DNA of 64,000 bases from Magicicada septendecula (GCA_034769895.1 CM068370.1:49299454-49363453); one strand, 5' to 3'; positions 32,916 through 44,716 are shown, counted from the first letter of the stretch. Made by a program: numbers and translations. The notes: generated by a model not told the origin, from the sequence alone.

Positions 32916-33239
32916 TTTTCATGGTTTCTTTACTATTTTGTTATGTTATAACAAAGAAATTCTAAAAAATCTGTAATTCGGACCGCCCTTAGTTAGGATT
33001 ACCGACTGTCTGTTGGTTGGTTGGTGATGTGCCCCGACATCAACCCCGGTAAAGATGTAACCTGGGAATAGCGATTTTTGATCGCTAGGCTTTCGTCGGA
33101 GAATCATCTCAGACCGAATGCAAGAATGCTAGCAGAGACACACAACGTGCTAGTGTAATACCACTTACTGGGATTCGTTGTGGATTACGAGTATGCAATC
33201 ACACCCCACATTGTCTGTAGCACCGCACAATACAATGGT
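32916..33239. other. no gene seen
   Basis: More GC-rich than the preceding insert, but unrecognised. Confidence 0.35.
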
Positions 33240-33515
33240 TCATTGTGTACAGGATCGCTTCTGCTTTCTAATCGTTGTAAGCACGAAGAACTCTACTGAA
33301 ATGATAGGCAAAAAAAAAAAATAATAATAATAATAATTTCTTAGTGGGGACAAAGTCAATTTCAAACAACGAAGTTTCTTTTTAAATTGACAGTCTTCTT
33401 CTTCTTCTTCTTCACCGTCTTTTTCTACTCTCTTTTTTATTATTCTTTTTATTTTCCCTTTCTTCTCTTGATTTAGGAGGTACTCCTGTCCATACCCATC
33501 TCTCAATTCTATGAA
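33240..33515 (-). pseudogene. non-LTR retrotransposon 3' end with (GAA)n tail (family F5, copy 1)
   Basis: The minus strand begins with a family-like MGYGQEYLL/RWVW region and continues through a basic tail to a (GAA)n run (plus-strand TTC at 33391-33411). The same arrangement, with TACCCATCTC next to a TTC array, occurs at 63268-64000, where the RT domain is attached. About 120 bp are alignable; the remainder is uncertain. Confidence 0.45.
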
Positions 33516-33945
33516 GTTGCTCCATCTAATTTTTAGTCTTAGAATTCTTCTTCCGATGGCTGTTCTAGCATTATTATGTGGCTCTGAATCTTGGACGATC
33601 AGGAAGAGCGACTGGAATAAGATTCAAGCAGCGGAAATGAAATACTTAAGAACAGTAGAGGGAATGTACAAAAGCAGACCGTATAAGAAATGAGGATGTA
33701 ATAGAGGATTGGAATATATTTTCAGTTAGAGAAAAGATAGTGTTGTATAGAGAAAAATAGAAAAGCCGTTTGCAACGAATGGGTAACACCCGCGTTCCAC
33801 GGTTAGCCTATAATTACCGGCAATTACCGGCCACGTGGAAGAAGAGACGTTGGATGACCGGAAGCAAGGTGGCGAGAAACATGAGGCTGGAACAGGAGAA
33901 TGCTCCTAAGCCTTGAACGGTTGTTGATGATAATGGTGATGATTC
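33505..33945 (+). pseudogene. non-LTR retrotransposon RT C-terminal fragment (family F6)
   Basis: The plus-strand frame gives LLCGSESWTIRKSDWNKIQA and AEMKYLRTVEGM. Other frames continue with a REKI-EYREK-K-like block and YNYRPRGRRDVG-like sequence with RRRWMTGS (about 33820-33870). The order (LLYG-E-W, IQAAEMKYLR, EKI, GRR-VGRPRKRW) is the standard C-terminus. A GAT-rich tail lies at 33928-33945. Stops and frameshifts show decay. Confidence 0.7.
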
Positions 33946-35808
33946 TTCCATTTTCTGAACAACGATTATCTCGGGCTGTGTAACTAGTTTATGAAGTAGA
34001 TACAGTGCTGGGATTATCCATATCTCTAGGGTATGCTGCTGCACCGGGCTCCAGAGAGCCCGACCCGTCAGAGAGCCCGACCGAGCTGTCAGAGAGGGCA
34101 ACTATCCAACCCTAAATCACAAAAATTGTTTGAAGATAATACATGTGAAGAAAAGCAAAAAAAAATAATAAATATCCTCAACCCAAAATCATAAAAATGT
34201 GTTCACATTTTTCGACGAGTTCGCCGTTATGTTTTTATGTTCGAATGAAGATGATAGATCCCATGATACTACAGTTTGTCCGCTCAAATTTCTAAACTAG
34301 ATTATTTATTGTAAAATGACTGAAGTATTTGCGTATTTGTGCATTGCTTATCGGACGATTGCTTGACGATTCCAATAGCTAACTGCGATTCTGAAAGATC
34401 ATTTTCTGTATTAAAACACATTAAAGATATGTTCGTATTCAACTATGGGAGATGAGAGATTATCTTCGTTAGCAAGGTTGAATATTGAAAACGAAATACT
34501 TGAACTGATCGAATTAGAAGAAATTATAGAAGACTTCGTTTAGGCAAAATCAAGAAAAAATGGATCGATTAGTAGTTTCTAATTTTAAGTACTACTATGC
34601 TCATTGTAATCTTAATTTAGCTAAATATTTATAGTGATTTGAGTTTAATAAAATAGTTGTTAAATTTCGAAACTGTGTATACCATTTACCAGTGTAAGTA
34701 ATGGATAAAAGGTCGAATTTTGAATCAAGGGGGGGAGGCACCAGTCTGAAAGGAAGCATAGGGCACCACGCGCGTCTAATCCGACCCTGACTAGATACTA
34801 CTACTACTAATTTACTCATCCATCTTGTAAACGTATTTCTCCTATAGTTGTCACCATTCTTTTGTCCAATCCTCCACACACGTGGCTCTGACGTTCATGT
34901 ACGCTATTCTACCTCTCGACATGTTGGGCCTTACATTCTTCTTCATACCTGTTACTGACATCCTACTTTCGCCATCTACTACGTACTTAAATCTCACTGG
35001 AGTTGCAGCGACAGCCATGGCATTAGTTCCAGACATGAGTTCAACGTATTTATATTGTTTTCGTGCGTTGTCAAATTATCACAAAAGCTCTTGTAAATCG
35101 TTCTGTTTACCAGGAAATTGAAAATTGACTTGCGTGCACTATAATTGTAGGTTGTAATCTTATCGGAACAATAATGGCCGTAATGGCTACGTACATTATT
35201 GTTTTGTCACGAAATGTTGAATGCATTGAGTTTAATTGTTGACTGTCATTTTATGGAAAGCATTTACTAAGTCACGGACAATTAAACAGACCCGGCTTTT
35301 TGTTCATTTATGAAGCAAGTGGACGTTATCGATTGTAACGGTTTTGTTTGTAGACAATTTGCCAGCAAAAATGATTGATTAGTTTTACAAAACTGTTGCC
35401 GGCTATTAACGTATTAAAACATAATAGTCGTTGCGTCACTGACAGAGTACAACGTAATTAGGTATAGATTACACTTAAACAAATCGTAGCGTCCGAGACA
35501 AAGCATCTCTTTCGAAAAGAGTATTGTATTGTATTTTTGTAAATATGATAATGTTGATAGACAATAATTCATTAAGAAGGTATATTAAAAAACTCATAAA
35601 ATATTTATTTTTAAATAACACAAATTACAATATAACTCTAAAAGATTATTAATAGACACAAAGAACATTAAAAGTGCGCAATAAAAGTTTAAAGTTTCTG
35701 GGAATACTGATTGAATTTGACCTTGAGGAAATATAACATTTTTTGTACTTTTTTGTAGATGGAAGAAATAACCGCTATTATCTAATCTGACGGCGTTATT
35801 TTATATTT
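33946..35808. other. no gene seen
   Basis: A tandem-like GAGAGCCCGACC occurs twice at about 34051-34085. An unrecognised minus-strand open frame spans 34851-35036. Otherwise nothing is supported. Confidence 0.35.
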
Positions 35809-36765
35809 CTAGCGTAAGTTGAGGAACTTCGAAAACCTTTGTTTGAAATTAAGTGAAGCATACTTGAACATCTCTGTCTTCAGCCCATCACTTCTACAAG
35901 CCTTTCTATTTCTCATCAATCGCAGTGCTTCCTCTAATTCTCTGTATTCTACAAGATCCACAAAACCAGAATCAGATAACCCTGCATAGTCCATACTTCT
36001 CTGACTTCTTCCGGTCATGTCTTTCTAAAATACTGTAGGAAGTCGTACTTACTGACTATCTGCAAATCAGCCACATCTCTTTTATCTCTATTAAGATGTC
36101 TCATCACTTTGTATGCTCCTTTAAATACTCAGTCCACATGATAGTCTTCTCCGTTTCCTCTTCTTGTTCATTTCTAATGCTTCCAGAGCTATTCCTTCCA
36201 AGATAACTTTGAGTTTCCGCCATGCTGTTTCAACCTGATCACTGACTCCATAAAACCCTTCGTAAACATCTAACCGCTGTTGACACAAACGTCGCACATA
36301 GAAATCCTCTAATAAGCTTTTCACAAATTTCATGCTCCCTTGCAGTTCTCTCTCTATTCTTGACTCATCCCTTCAACAATCTCTGGGAAGCGAACAGCAC
36401 AAAGTGATAACTATAAGTATCGCGTCTCTTCTACATCCGAACATTCTTAAGTAAATTAAACAACTTTTCATTACTCAGAAAATAGTTTATTGTACTTCTT
36501 CTTCCTCTTACAGCTCATGTGTATTTATGGATCTCTTTGCGGTTAAAGAAGGTGTTCACTATTGTTAATCCATCAAGAGGGGCAAATCCTGCATAATTCT
36601 TCCATTTACATTACACACACTCTCGTTATGCTGTCCAAGTATTCTCTCCATCGATATGCTACCCACTCTTGCATTCAGATCTCCACCAACCATTATATAA
36701 TCATTCCTAATGATACCATCTAACGTTATTTGCTACAAAATATGAAACTCTTCTGACTCTACTAG
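35809..36765 (-). pseudogene. non-LTR retrotransposon endonuclease to RT start (family F7)
   Basis: Reading the minus strand from 36765: an apurinic-type endonuclease segment with DYIMVGGDLNARVGSISMER, a linker containing MNKKRKRRRLSCGL (about 36140), and the beginning of the RT domain, YRELEEALRLMRNRKACRSD followed by GLKTEMFKYASLNFKQRF (35809-36018). GDLNARVG is the conserved endonuclease box, and RNRKAC-SDGL is RT motif 0/1. Most of the RT is missing and several frames are needed. Its right edge meets the (ATC) tail of the F3 copy at 36771. Confidence 0.75.
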
Positions 36766-36769
36766 TAAT

Positions 36770-36770
<1 letters not shown>

Positions 36771-36830
<60 letters not shown>

Positions 36831-37330
36831 TTCACAGATTACACCAAGGATGGTTTGTTCCGGTCTCAAATAGGCAAAGATTAGAGATGGTCATTCCAGC
36901 GCTTCCTCGGATGTCCCACACCTCTCCGTCCCCTCGGCTTATAGTTCCAGAGTTGTTTGGGGATGCGCCAGTCATCCATTCGGCAAAGATGTTCCCACAA
37001 ATTAAGCCGATACTGGGCGATCCTGTCGAGTATACTCATAATATTCAGTTCCTGCCGTGTATCTGTGTTTCTTCTAAGATCATGGAGAGTATACCCTCCC
37101 ACGTGCCTGAGAAATCTTATTTCAGCCGCTTGGATGCGACTGGCCTGGCCTTTCGTTAAAGTCCAATTATCAGACCCATAAAGAAGTGTGGGAAGAGCCA
37201 TCACCTTGTATAATTTTAGGGGCGTTCCTTTACTTGCTGACTTAAGGGTGCGCCTAATGGTCCCGCACATAAGGTTGAATTTATGCAACTTCAGAACGTC
37301 GTTGCGTGCATTATAAGTCACACTGTAGCC
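36771..37330 (-). pseudogene. non-LTR retrotransposon 3' part (family F3, copy 2)
   Basis: The best F3 copy. The minus-strand frame from 37321 to 36881 gives NLMCGTIRRTLKSASKG, YKVMALPTLLYGSDNWTLTK, SRIQAAEIRFLRHVGGYTLH, ELNIMSILDRIAQYRLNLWE, HLCRMDDWRIPKQLW and PRGRRGVGHPRKRWNDHL. This is the C-terminal third of an endonuclease-reverse transcriptase protein, uninterrupted for 146 codons, so it is relatively young. The tail is an array of about 20 ATC units (36771-36831). Confidence 0.85.
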
Positions 37331-38615
37331 CAGGTATTCAAAATTACTAACTTCTTTAGTAGTAATATTAATAATATTAATGATAATATTGTTTGTGTGT
37401 TTCAGGTAAGTGTGTCTTGGTTATATCGGTGCTGATACTCTGGTGAGTAAGAATAAGTAATAATAATAATATACATAATCAAAGACTGTAGTGCTCTTCT
37501 TGCAGAACTTATCCAGAGACACAGGTTAAAATGTAACCTGAAAGAAGACCTTAGCGATAGACAGGACCCTGTCCCTCCTAAAAGCAGCAAGATTACTGTA
37601 TGCCTATACATACATACATACATACATTATGTATGCCTATACTTTGAAAATGCCGTTTTGAGTCATAGTGTGTACGAGTTTCCACTCTCGTTGAGTCAAC
37701 AAAAACATAAGTGAAAACGAAACATCCCGTCGAGGAACGCTCCTGGTAGACATCGTTGGGTTAAAGACCTTAGTTGCCGAGCCCCCAAAACATAAAAAAA
37801 AAAAAAAAACAGTACTTAGAAATGAACTTAACGCTTTTGCGAAATTAAGTGTTCCACATCATTGTCGTTCTCGTGTATACGGTTAAAATTGAGTGTAGGC
37901 AGAATTTAATTTCGTGGGGAGTTTAACAGAAATTGGAGGAGATAAACGTTATGCCCTGCAGGTACAAATAATTGGCTTCTGTTGGTAAAAATACTTGTTT
38001 GTTACACGTTATTACAAACAATATTTACACCTACATTAAAAGACAATAAAATTACAATATTACTCTTTATTTTAATTGAGTGTAAATTTAATTAGGTGGG
38101 TGTACACCACCCCAAAACCTTGTTCTGCAACTACAACGCCCATGGAGTTAAAATTTTCCTTCCTGCACCCTTGGCAGGATATAAGATCATTGTAAGTTAG
38201 TGTAAATTATTTATACGTGTTGTTCCAAACATACAATGCAAAATACGTCTACACTACGTCTAGATCTATTTTAAGTTCACTGTATGGCTGGGTGGACCCA
38301 GAGAAATTTGTTTCTGGCGGAGAAACGATCCATCCTGGATGGCCTTGTAGCTTTTGATAAAAGATTCTCCTGGATGGCTTTGTAAAACGAATCGTTCATA
38401 AGATGAATTTGCACCACGACTCCCCGCTTTGGTGGCAATCGCGCTGATCAGTACACCAGGCGGTCTCCTTTCTACATCAGTTTATCATTAATGTACGAAG
38501 TTGAGTCTCTGTTTATCGGATCTCATTATATCCGCATAGAAACTCATTGCTATTCGTTTGGATAACTATTTTGCTGTATAACAATGACAAACGGCAAACC
38601 ATTGAGACAATATAT
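37331..38615. other. no gene seen
   Basis: Contains a short CATA run (37597-37626) and an A-tract (37794-37809). The segment before the CATA run may be a retroelement tail, but I cannot place it. Confidence 0.35.
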
Positions 38616-39134
38616 TGTTACGACGGTCTCACGGATCGTCGTATTGTACAGTGGAAACAGAATACAGACACCAATGAAGTTACTAACCACCAGCTTTAAT
38701 TAGTCACAAATAACAATTTGAAATCAACAAGGTACTCTCATACAATAATTTAAGTTAAATTTGTCCAACCGCGATACTAATGTCAACTATTAGAGTCCCG
38801 CACTAATTATCACACAGTAATCACTCTCCATTAATCCGCAACATTCACTTGATCCGCACTGTGCAATGTCGCCAGATGTAACTAACTCCTATATCGTCCA
38901 TAGACCCTTATATACGTCCCGCAGGTGTTCCATAATAATTGTCCATACTCCTGGCCGCGTGCGGGCATAATTTTAGTAGTAACAAGAGCTGGAACAGTCT
39001 GGAAGCTTGGAAGCTACTTGAGTGCACGGCCTCTACAGAGACACTGCACCTGCTCAGCTAGACGAGAAAAGTGTAGAACTTTTACGTAACTTCACCTGCC
39101 GACTTGTCGAGAGCGTTATATGATTGTCGTAGCA
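38616..39134 (-). mobile_element. LTR-like repeat (family L1, copy 3)
   Basis: Starts TGTTACGACGGTCTCACGG and ends ATTGTCGTAGCA. It is collinear with 18252-18740 and, in its first 150 bp, with 39776. The minus strand has TATATAAG near 38910. Flanks do not show a clean duplication. Confidence 0.6.
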
Positions 39135-39775
39135 CTAGATTAAGATTTGCACGAAAGGTCCTCCAGATTGAAGCAAACCTTGTATAAAGAGAAACAGATT
39201 TGGAAGCAGATTTGAATTTGTTTCGGTTGTAGATGAAACAAAGGTTCTACAGCTTTACCTTCTACATTTCCTCACTAAAACGACAATAAACCGGCGCCAC
39301 TTTAGATGCTGAGGTTTCCTTTACGAAGCTGACACAGAATACTGAGCCGAATCCCACCCGACTGAATAGTAATATCGACAGTAATAAGAGTCAAACGTAC
39401 TTCTTGATTCTCAGTGAGCCATAAATAAGCCTCGTTTCTTGACGGTGACAAGGTTATAAAGTTCCATGGAAGACATAATTTAGCATAGTAGTGAAACTTT
39501 CATATTCTTCTTTTTAGTTTTCTTCTATATAAGCACCGCAGCCTCCCTGATCGTCGGCTTGCCTCGTAAGATTATACCATTCTTTCCTGTTTACGCCTTC
39601 AGCTTACTGACCCATTGTTTTTTTTTTTTTGGCTTGCGCTTGCTCTTGCTCTGTAGCCTTCCGCTATCCACTGCACAATTCTTTTCAACCTTGTCTTATC
39701 ATTAAATCTTTGCAGAAGGCTCATTCACCCGCTTTTGTATTTGCTTTGGTAAGTTGCATTATATCTTCACAATAT
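39135..39775. other. no gene seen
   Basis: Sequence between two LTR-like copies; no retroviral-type coding sequence found. Confidence 0.4.
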
Positions 39776-40306
39776 CGTTCGACTGTGTACTGGTTGTCGT
39801 ATGGTACAGTGGAAAACAAAATACAAGACACCAATTAATTCACTAATCACCAGCTTTAATTATCACAATTAAACAGTTTGTAATCAACAAGATAGTCACT
39901 TACAACAAACCAAATAAAAATTGTTCACAGGCAATAATAATATCAACGAGTCTCGCGCAAAATTATAAAACACGTAACACTTCGCCACAATACTTCGAAC
40001 CGCACTGAAGTAAGTCGCAACTCAAACTGAACTGAGCGTCGCTGAGTACTTGTATTTATACCCCGCTGAGATTCCAGAATAGTCCGTAATAGGCGTCTAC
40101 TAGAAAACACTAAATCGTAATTGATTGCGGCCTTGAACACAGCACGCGCGGATCGGTATGGTCTGGAAAACTCTCAGACGGACGCGTGACAAGTGCCAAG
40201 TAGTTGTCCTTCATCTCAAAGCAGCAGCAATATGTACGCACACACACACACACATTATAGCCGGAATAGCCGAGAAGCACGTAACATGTCCTGTAATGTC
40301 GTAACA
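39776..40306 (-). mobile_element. LTR-like repeat (family L1, copy 4)
   Basis: Starts CGTTCGAC and ends AATGTCGTAACA. It is the closest relative of the copy at 25504-26113, in opposite orientation. Minus-strand TATAAATA lies near 40050-40060, and a CA run at 40239-40253 corresponds to GTGCGCGCGT-type sequence in the other copy. Confidence 0.6.
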
Positions 40307-41140
40307 GTATATTAATTGATCTAATTCGTGTTCATTCTCATTCTCCACGTACCCCGTTGTTTTGGCTTCCATTAGTTATTTCTTAGTATCTTCTCAGGTT
40401 ATTTTCATAACTCTGACGACATAGTCATAACGTACGGAAACAATAAATCACTACCGGGCATAAGCGGTTTTATATACCTTAGTTTGGACAATACTATTAA
40501 AAAATACATTAATAATTAGACTGTGTCATCCCCTTAAAATTAATTATTGTAATTTAATTAATTACAAAGTCGTATATATTAATTAAAAAAAGCAAGTATA
40601 GAAAACTAATCGATCTTCCCATAAGGGCGGCATTTTACATTTTCGACGTACGTTTCTTTTATCTTGGTTAATTGGATTATACAAAATTTTCTGTAAATTT
40701 CTCGACAAACGAACAGCAAATGAGAATAATAAATTTTTGATGTGAATGCGAATGAACATCTTATGGTTCGTTCTCAGTGTCATGTAAGGTTTTGCCGCGA
40801 CCAATATTTGTGTGCTTTCGAGGGCCTCGTGTGCAAAAACTATAAGGATTGCAGAATATCTAAAACTATGACTGGATAGCCCATTTCGTCGACTACCGGA
40901 AATGGTTTGTCGCGAGGGGAGAAGGAGTTGCGCGGTGACGTCACAGCGCTGCGCGTGGGTGTCTAAATTTGGGTTTGTGTGGGCACGGCACGTGCTCAGT
41001 TCAGTTGTATCTCCGGAACGAGTTGGTCGATTTTAGTGATCGAGGTGTCTACGGAGAGCTGAGAACGTGAGTTAGACGTTAATAACACAATAAATATAAA
41101 ATTAACATTGGAAAGCAGAAAATATTGAGATATTGTGAAA
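40307..41140 (+). promoter_or_regulatory. upstream region of the Helitron-type ORF
   Basis: From about 40890 the sequence becomes GC- and CpG-richer, with CGGTGACGTCACAGCGCTGC containing a TGACGTCA (CRE-type) palindrome near 40937. TCAGTTCAGTTG near 40997 could be an initiator. No TATA box. The leader to the ATG at 41141 would be about 140 bp. Before 40890 nothing is recognised. Confidence 0.3.
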
Positions 41141-42541
41141 ATGCCGCGTCCTCAGAAGAGAAAGAAGGCTGTAAAATCTGGAACTCTGAACAAAATGCGT
41201 GCACCACGACTTACAAATATAGAACGTTGTCGGCTACGTCGATTGCAACAAAAGGAATTGGAAAGAAGACGCCAGAATTCGAATTTGGATGGTGGAAGTG
41301 GAGCGCCCAGTACCAGTAGCGAGTGCGTACAACGCTTGGAGCAACCTAGCACTTCGTCAACGTGTCGAATGGATTTGGAAAGTGATCCAATAGACGTAGA
41401 AAGCAACGACGATTCCATTGATATGCAGGATGACAATACTGAGACTCGTACGGACGGTAACATCGGTCCGTCAATGGTGCGTTCAGATCTTTCGCTCGAT
41501 TTGACAAATAAGTATGCTGCATGCGATCACCACTTTGTGAAAATGTTCTTTGACAATGAATTTGGACTTGGTTGTGATGTTTGTAATCGACTTTGGTTCA
41601 AGAAGGATCTTAAGCTCGTTAAAGTTAAACACTGTAACAGCGAGTTCCCCGACCAAGTAGTGGAGGCTATGGTAGCATGTGTAAATTGCCGTCGATGCTT
41701 GGATACTAATAAAATCCCATCCACGAGCGTGTCTAACGGTTTCAAATATCCTGATCGGCCTAAAACTTTGCCAGTGTTGAGTCCGGTAGAGGAACGGCTG
41801 ATATCACCTAGGCTGCCTTTCATGCAAATTCGCCGACTTCGACACGAGGGCAGTTATGGCCACGAGGGCATCATTGGTCAAGTAATAAATGTTCCAGTTG
41901 ATGTGAACAATATGGTGAAACAATTGCCTCGACAGTTGGACGATGATTATGCGATAAATGTTAACATCAAGAGGAAATTAATGCACAAATCGTCATATTT
42001 GAGCGGGTATTTTCGGAAATCCAATGTAATGCAATGGCTGCAGTACTTGGTGAAACAGCCGTTGTACCGTATGTATGGAATTACCATCGATGGAACTTTG
42101 TTGGACAATATATGTGTCGACAGAATTGACGATGATGGGGATTGTGTAGAAGAGGCACCAGTGTTAGACTCGGATTGCATTGTGGCCAGGCAACATACAC
42201 TTCTGTGGAACGAGGAGAACTGTCTTGATATAGCGCCCGGCCAACACAGTATGCCGTTGAATATTATGTACGATACACACGCCGAGGAATTGTCGTTTCC
42301 AAATATTTACTTGGGTATAGATCATCGCTATAAAGATGGTGTAAGAGTGACTCCTTATATGATGGCCACGAGTGAAATTAGACGTAAAGATCGGCGAGGT
42401 GTGACCCCACAACACATCTTGTATATGGCGATGAATCTCCCAATAACGAGAGTAACGTATGTAATTTCGCATTCACGAAATAAAGATCGACGGGAGTATC
42501 AAGAATACTCCCTGAATTTTTTTTTTGGTAAGAAATTTTAA
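41141..42541 (+). CDS. Helitron-type protein, N-terminal part (DUF6570-like), C-terminally truncated
   Basis: Helitrons are rolling-circle transposons with a Rep-helicase of well over 1000 residues. This 466-residue frame holds only the start. A basic N-terminus (residues 1-45) is followed by an acidic/Ser-rich linker (50-115) and Cys clusters CDVC (145-148) and CVNCRRC (180-186). Then come NVPVDVNNMVKQLPRQLDDD (250-269) and HKSSYLSGYF, followed by PLYRMYGITID. Near 383 is ELSFPNIY and near 403 TPYMMATSEIRRKDRRG, where family members continue into the Rep domain. Similarity stops at about residue 435 and the frame ends 30 residues later in unrelated sequence. Rep HUH and helicase motifs are absent. 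The frame has no internal stops, unlike every other element here. Start chosen at the first ATG before PRPQKRKK. Confidence 0.8.
   Translation: MPRPQKRKKAVKSGTLNKMRAPRLTNIERCRLRRLQQKELERRRQNSNLDGGSGAPSTSSECVQRLEQPSTSSTCRMDLESDPIDVESNDDSIDMQDDNTETRTDGNIGPSMVRSDLSLDLTNKYAACDHHFVKMFFDNEFGLGCDVCNRLWFKKDLKLVKVKHCNSEFPDQVVEAMVACVNCRRCLDTNKIPSTSVSNGFKYPDRPKTLPVLSPVEERLISPRLPFMQIRRLRHEGSYGHEGIIGQVINVPVDVNNMVKQLPRQLDDDYAINVNIKRKLMHKSSYLSGYFRKSNVMQWLQYLVKQPLYRMYGITIDGTLLDNICVDRIDDDGDCVEEAPVLDSDCIVARQHTLLWNEENCLDIAPGQHSMPLNIMYDTHAEELSFPNIYLGIDHRYKDGVRVTPYMMATSEIRRKDRRGVTPQHILYMAMNLPITRVTYVISHSRNKDRREYQEYSLNFFFGKKF
42492..42528 (+). terminator. stem-loop followed by T-run
   Basis: GGGAGTAT (42492-42499) and ATACTCCC (42505-42512) form a perfect 8-bp stem with loop CAAGA. 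A run of ten T lies shortly after (42517-42526). Helitron 3' ends carry such a stem-loop close to a CTRR terminus, but here no clear CTRR follows at the usual distance. The type is assigned for shape only. Confidence 0.35.
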
Positions 42542-42884
42542 TCCAAAATCACCAAACTGTGCTTCCTTTCTTCGTAGAGTTATGTGCTTTTTTAATGCGT
42601 TGTGTGTTTTATACTTTTATTATTTGGAGTATGTGGTACAATTTTAATAAAAATAGATTAAAACACCGCTGAAATCTGTATTTCAAAATAAAGCTGCATC
42701 TTTATCCTATATTTTTAACTTTGAGTGTTCCAAATACAATAAAAGCTTAGACTTTGTGGGAGGGTTTATATTGATATGTAGTTGGACTAGTGGGAAAAGG
42801 CTCTGGCTGATCTTGAACTGGGTGATGTCTTCTATTGGTTGAAAAAAAACTAAAAGTTAAAAAATCAAAAATATGTGAGTGGTG
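42542..42884. other. possible 3' flank
   Basis: AATAAA-like signals occur near 42646 and 42687, compatible with a polyadenylated transcript of the upstream frame. No other feature. Confidence 0.3.
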
Positions 42885-43855
42885 GCACAAAGAGTGCGGA
42901 CAACAGGAATGTTGCGAAGAGTGCGAACAGCGGTACACTCTGATACCTGAGGAGCGCGGACCATGAACTCACAAACATTTGACATGCAAAGAGTGTGGAC
43001 AACACCAAAACCTGCACGCATTAATTGCGTAACCTACCTGTTCACAATCTAAATTTCATATAATACCATCCAAAAACGTGAAAGATGGATTTGTCGAGAT
43101 TCATTCTTTTTGATTATTTTGTTAAACAGTGGCTAGAGAATAAAGAAATCCCCCACTGTACCACTGTGCTGTAAAAGACGATATAGGACACCAACGCTGT
43201 TGCGGGATGGCATCATAAAATCAACAGCATTCTTTTGAATCCCAAGCCCAAGGTGAAAAATGTAATACGATGTTCCAAAACAGAAGCAGATGTCAGCAAC
43301 ATTACATATATGAGAATGGAATTAAGCACGAAAGGTAATAAGGGGAAAATAATGTAGTGAGAATAGACGAGAGGATAGAAGAAGAAATGGGCGATATCAA
43401 ATCATGCTTAAAAGCTATTTCTTTCATTTTAAAACTGGAGTAGGTGGATGTTGAATTTATGTATATGTTAAATATGTAACAAATAAGAAATGAAAAAATT
43501 AAAAGTATTAAAATAACAATAAATACAAAAATGTAACACCAAAAGAAGACACTCAAAGCTGATTTTAAATACGCCAAAATGACTGTCAGTCTTACTGCCA
43601 CTTTGCCAGTTCAAAGCCTGGAAAAGGGTGATGGGATTCAGTTTGAAAAAACGTAAAGATGGTTCAATACAAAGTATTGATATGGTCTAAACAAAAAATA
43701 TTCAGTGTCTCTACTCAATCCCCCCCCCCCAAAACTGCGGTGGTGTCCGCACTCTTCGCATGACAAATATTTGTGAAATCGCAGTCTACCCTCCTCAGGT
43801 ACCAGACTGTACCGCTGTCCGCAATCTTCGCAGTCCGCACTCTTCGTATATCCAA
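42885..43855. mobile_element. long terminal inverted-repeat element with internal motif repeats
   Basis: The left arm (about 42885-42995) and right arm (about 43735-43855) are inverted and roughly 80% alike. Both contain CAGCGGTACA next to CTGAGGAG and several copies of CGAAGAGTGCGGAC. The 740 bp between them have no recognisable transposase. It is probably a non-autonomous DNA element; target duplication not identified. Confidence 0.6.
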
Positions 43856-44595
43856 GTAAGTAATAGATACCTTATTGTCGTTTATAAAAAATAAAATCTG
43901 TTACTTAAAAAACTACACAATATCTGTGTAGGTGTGTAAGTAACTATTATTTTTTCACAAGTTTCTCTTGCCCATCGGTCACCTTATTATGTAATTCCAA
44001 TTGGATTCAGTTCTCTCCTTTTAATTTGTTTGTAGCAATCCTAAAATTTGTTTTTGCTGAGGTAGACTTGTGCAAGTAATCCAACATACACGTCTGCATC
44101 GTGTTAATATTTTCCCATATAGCTTCGTCAATCGTGATGACTGCTCTCATTATTTGGTTAAGAATATTTGTTTGTTTATTTGTCTACGCTAGATGTCTTT
44201 CCTAAAGCTCTATAGAACTCTTATAGAATCTTGGATCTTTACAACAGCCGATATTTCCATATTAAACAATTTTTTTTTTTTATAAAAATATTATAAGGAA
44301 AGTTAATGGTTCTGTAAAAGAATATGAATAAATCTGGGGGATGACAAAACACGAAATAGATGTTATACTTGAAAGACGAGGTATAGCCTCAGAAAGGTGG
44401 TTGGTTAGAGCATGCAAAGAGAATAGGTCGAGAGACAGGCAGCTAAAAAGAATCGTGTACAAGAAACGTTTTTTGCTCCCTAACTATCTGGGTAATGTTG
44501 CCTGTTAATTTGGTAAGTTTCGGTAAAGTCACAGTCAGTGTAGGCGTACTCTTGATTTTGCTATTAGTTGACTTACTCATTACATGAAGAGAAAG
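43856..44595. other. no gene seen
   Basis: Nothing recognised. Confidence 0.4.
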
Positions 44596-44637
44596 GTAGA
44601 TAGATAGATAGATAGAGAGAGAGACAGAGAGAGAGAG

Positions 44638-44711
<74 letters not shown>
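44596..44711. repeat. (GATA)/(GA)n microsatellite
   Basis: A few TAGA units lead into a long GA run. Confidence 0.95.

Positions 44712-44716
<5 letters not shown>

Noticed and set aside
34851-35036. Minus-strand frame with VRFKYVVDGESRMSVTGMKK
   Set aside because: It looks somewhat protein-like, but I recognise no family and the flanks are not coding, so I left it out as a gene.
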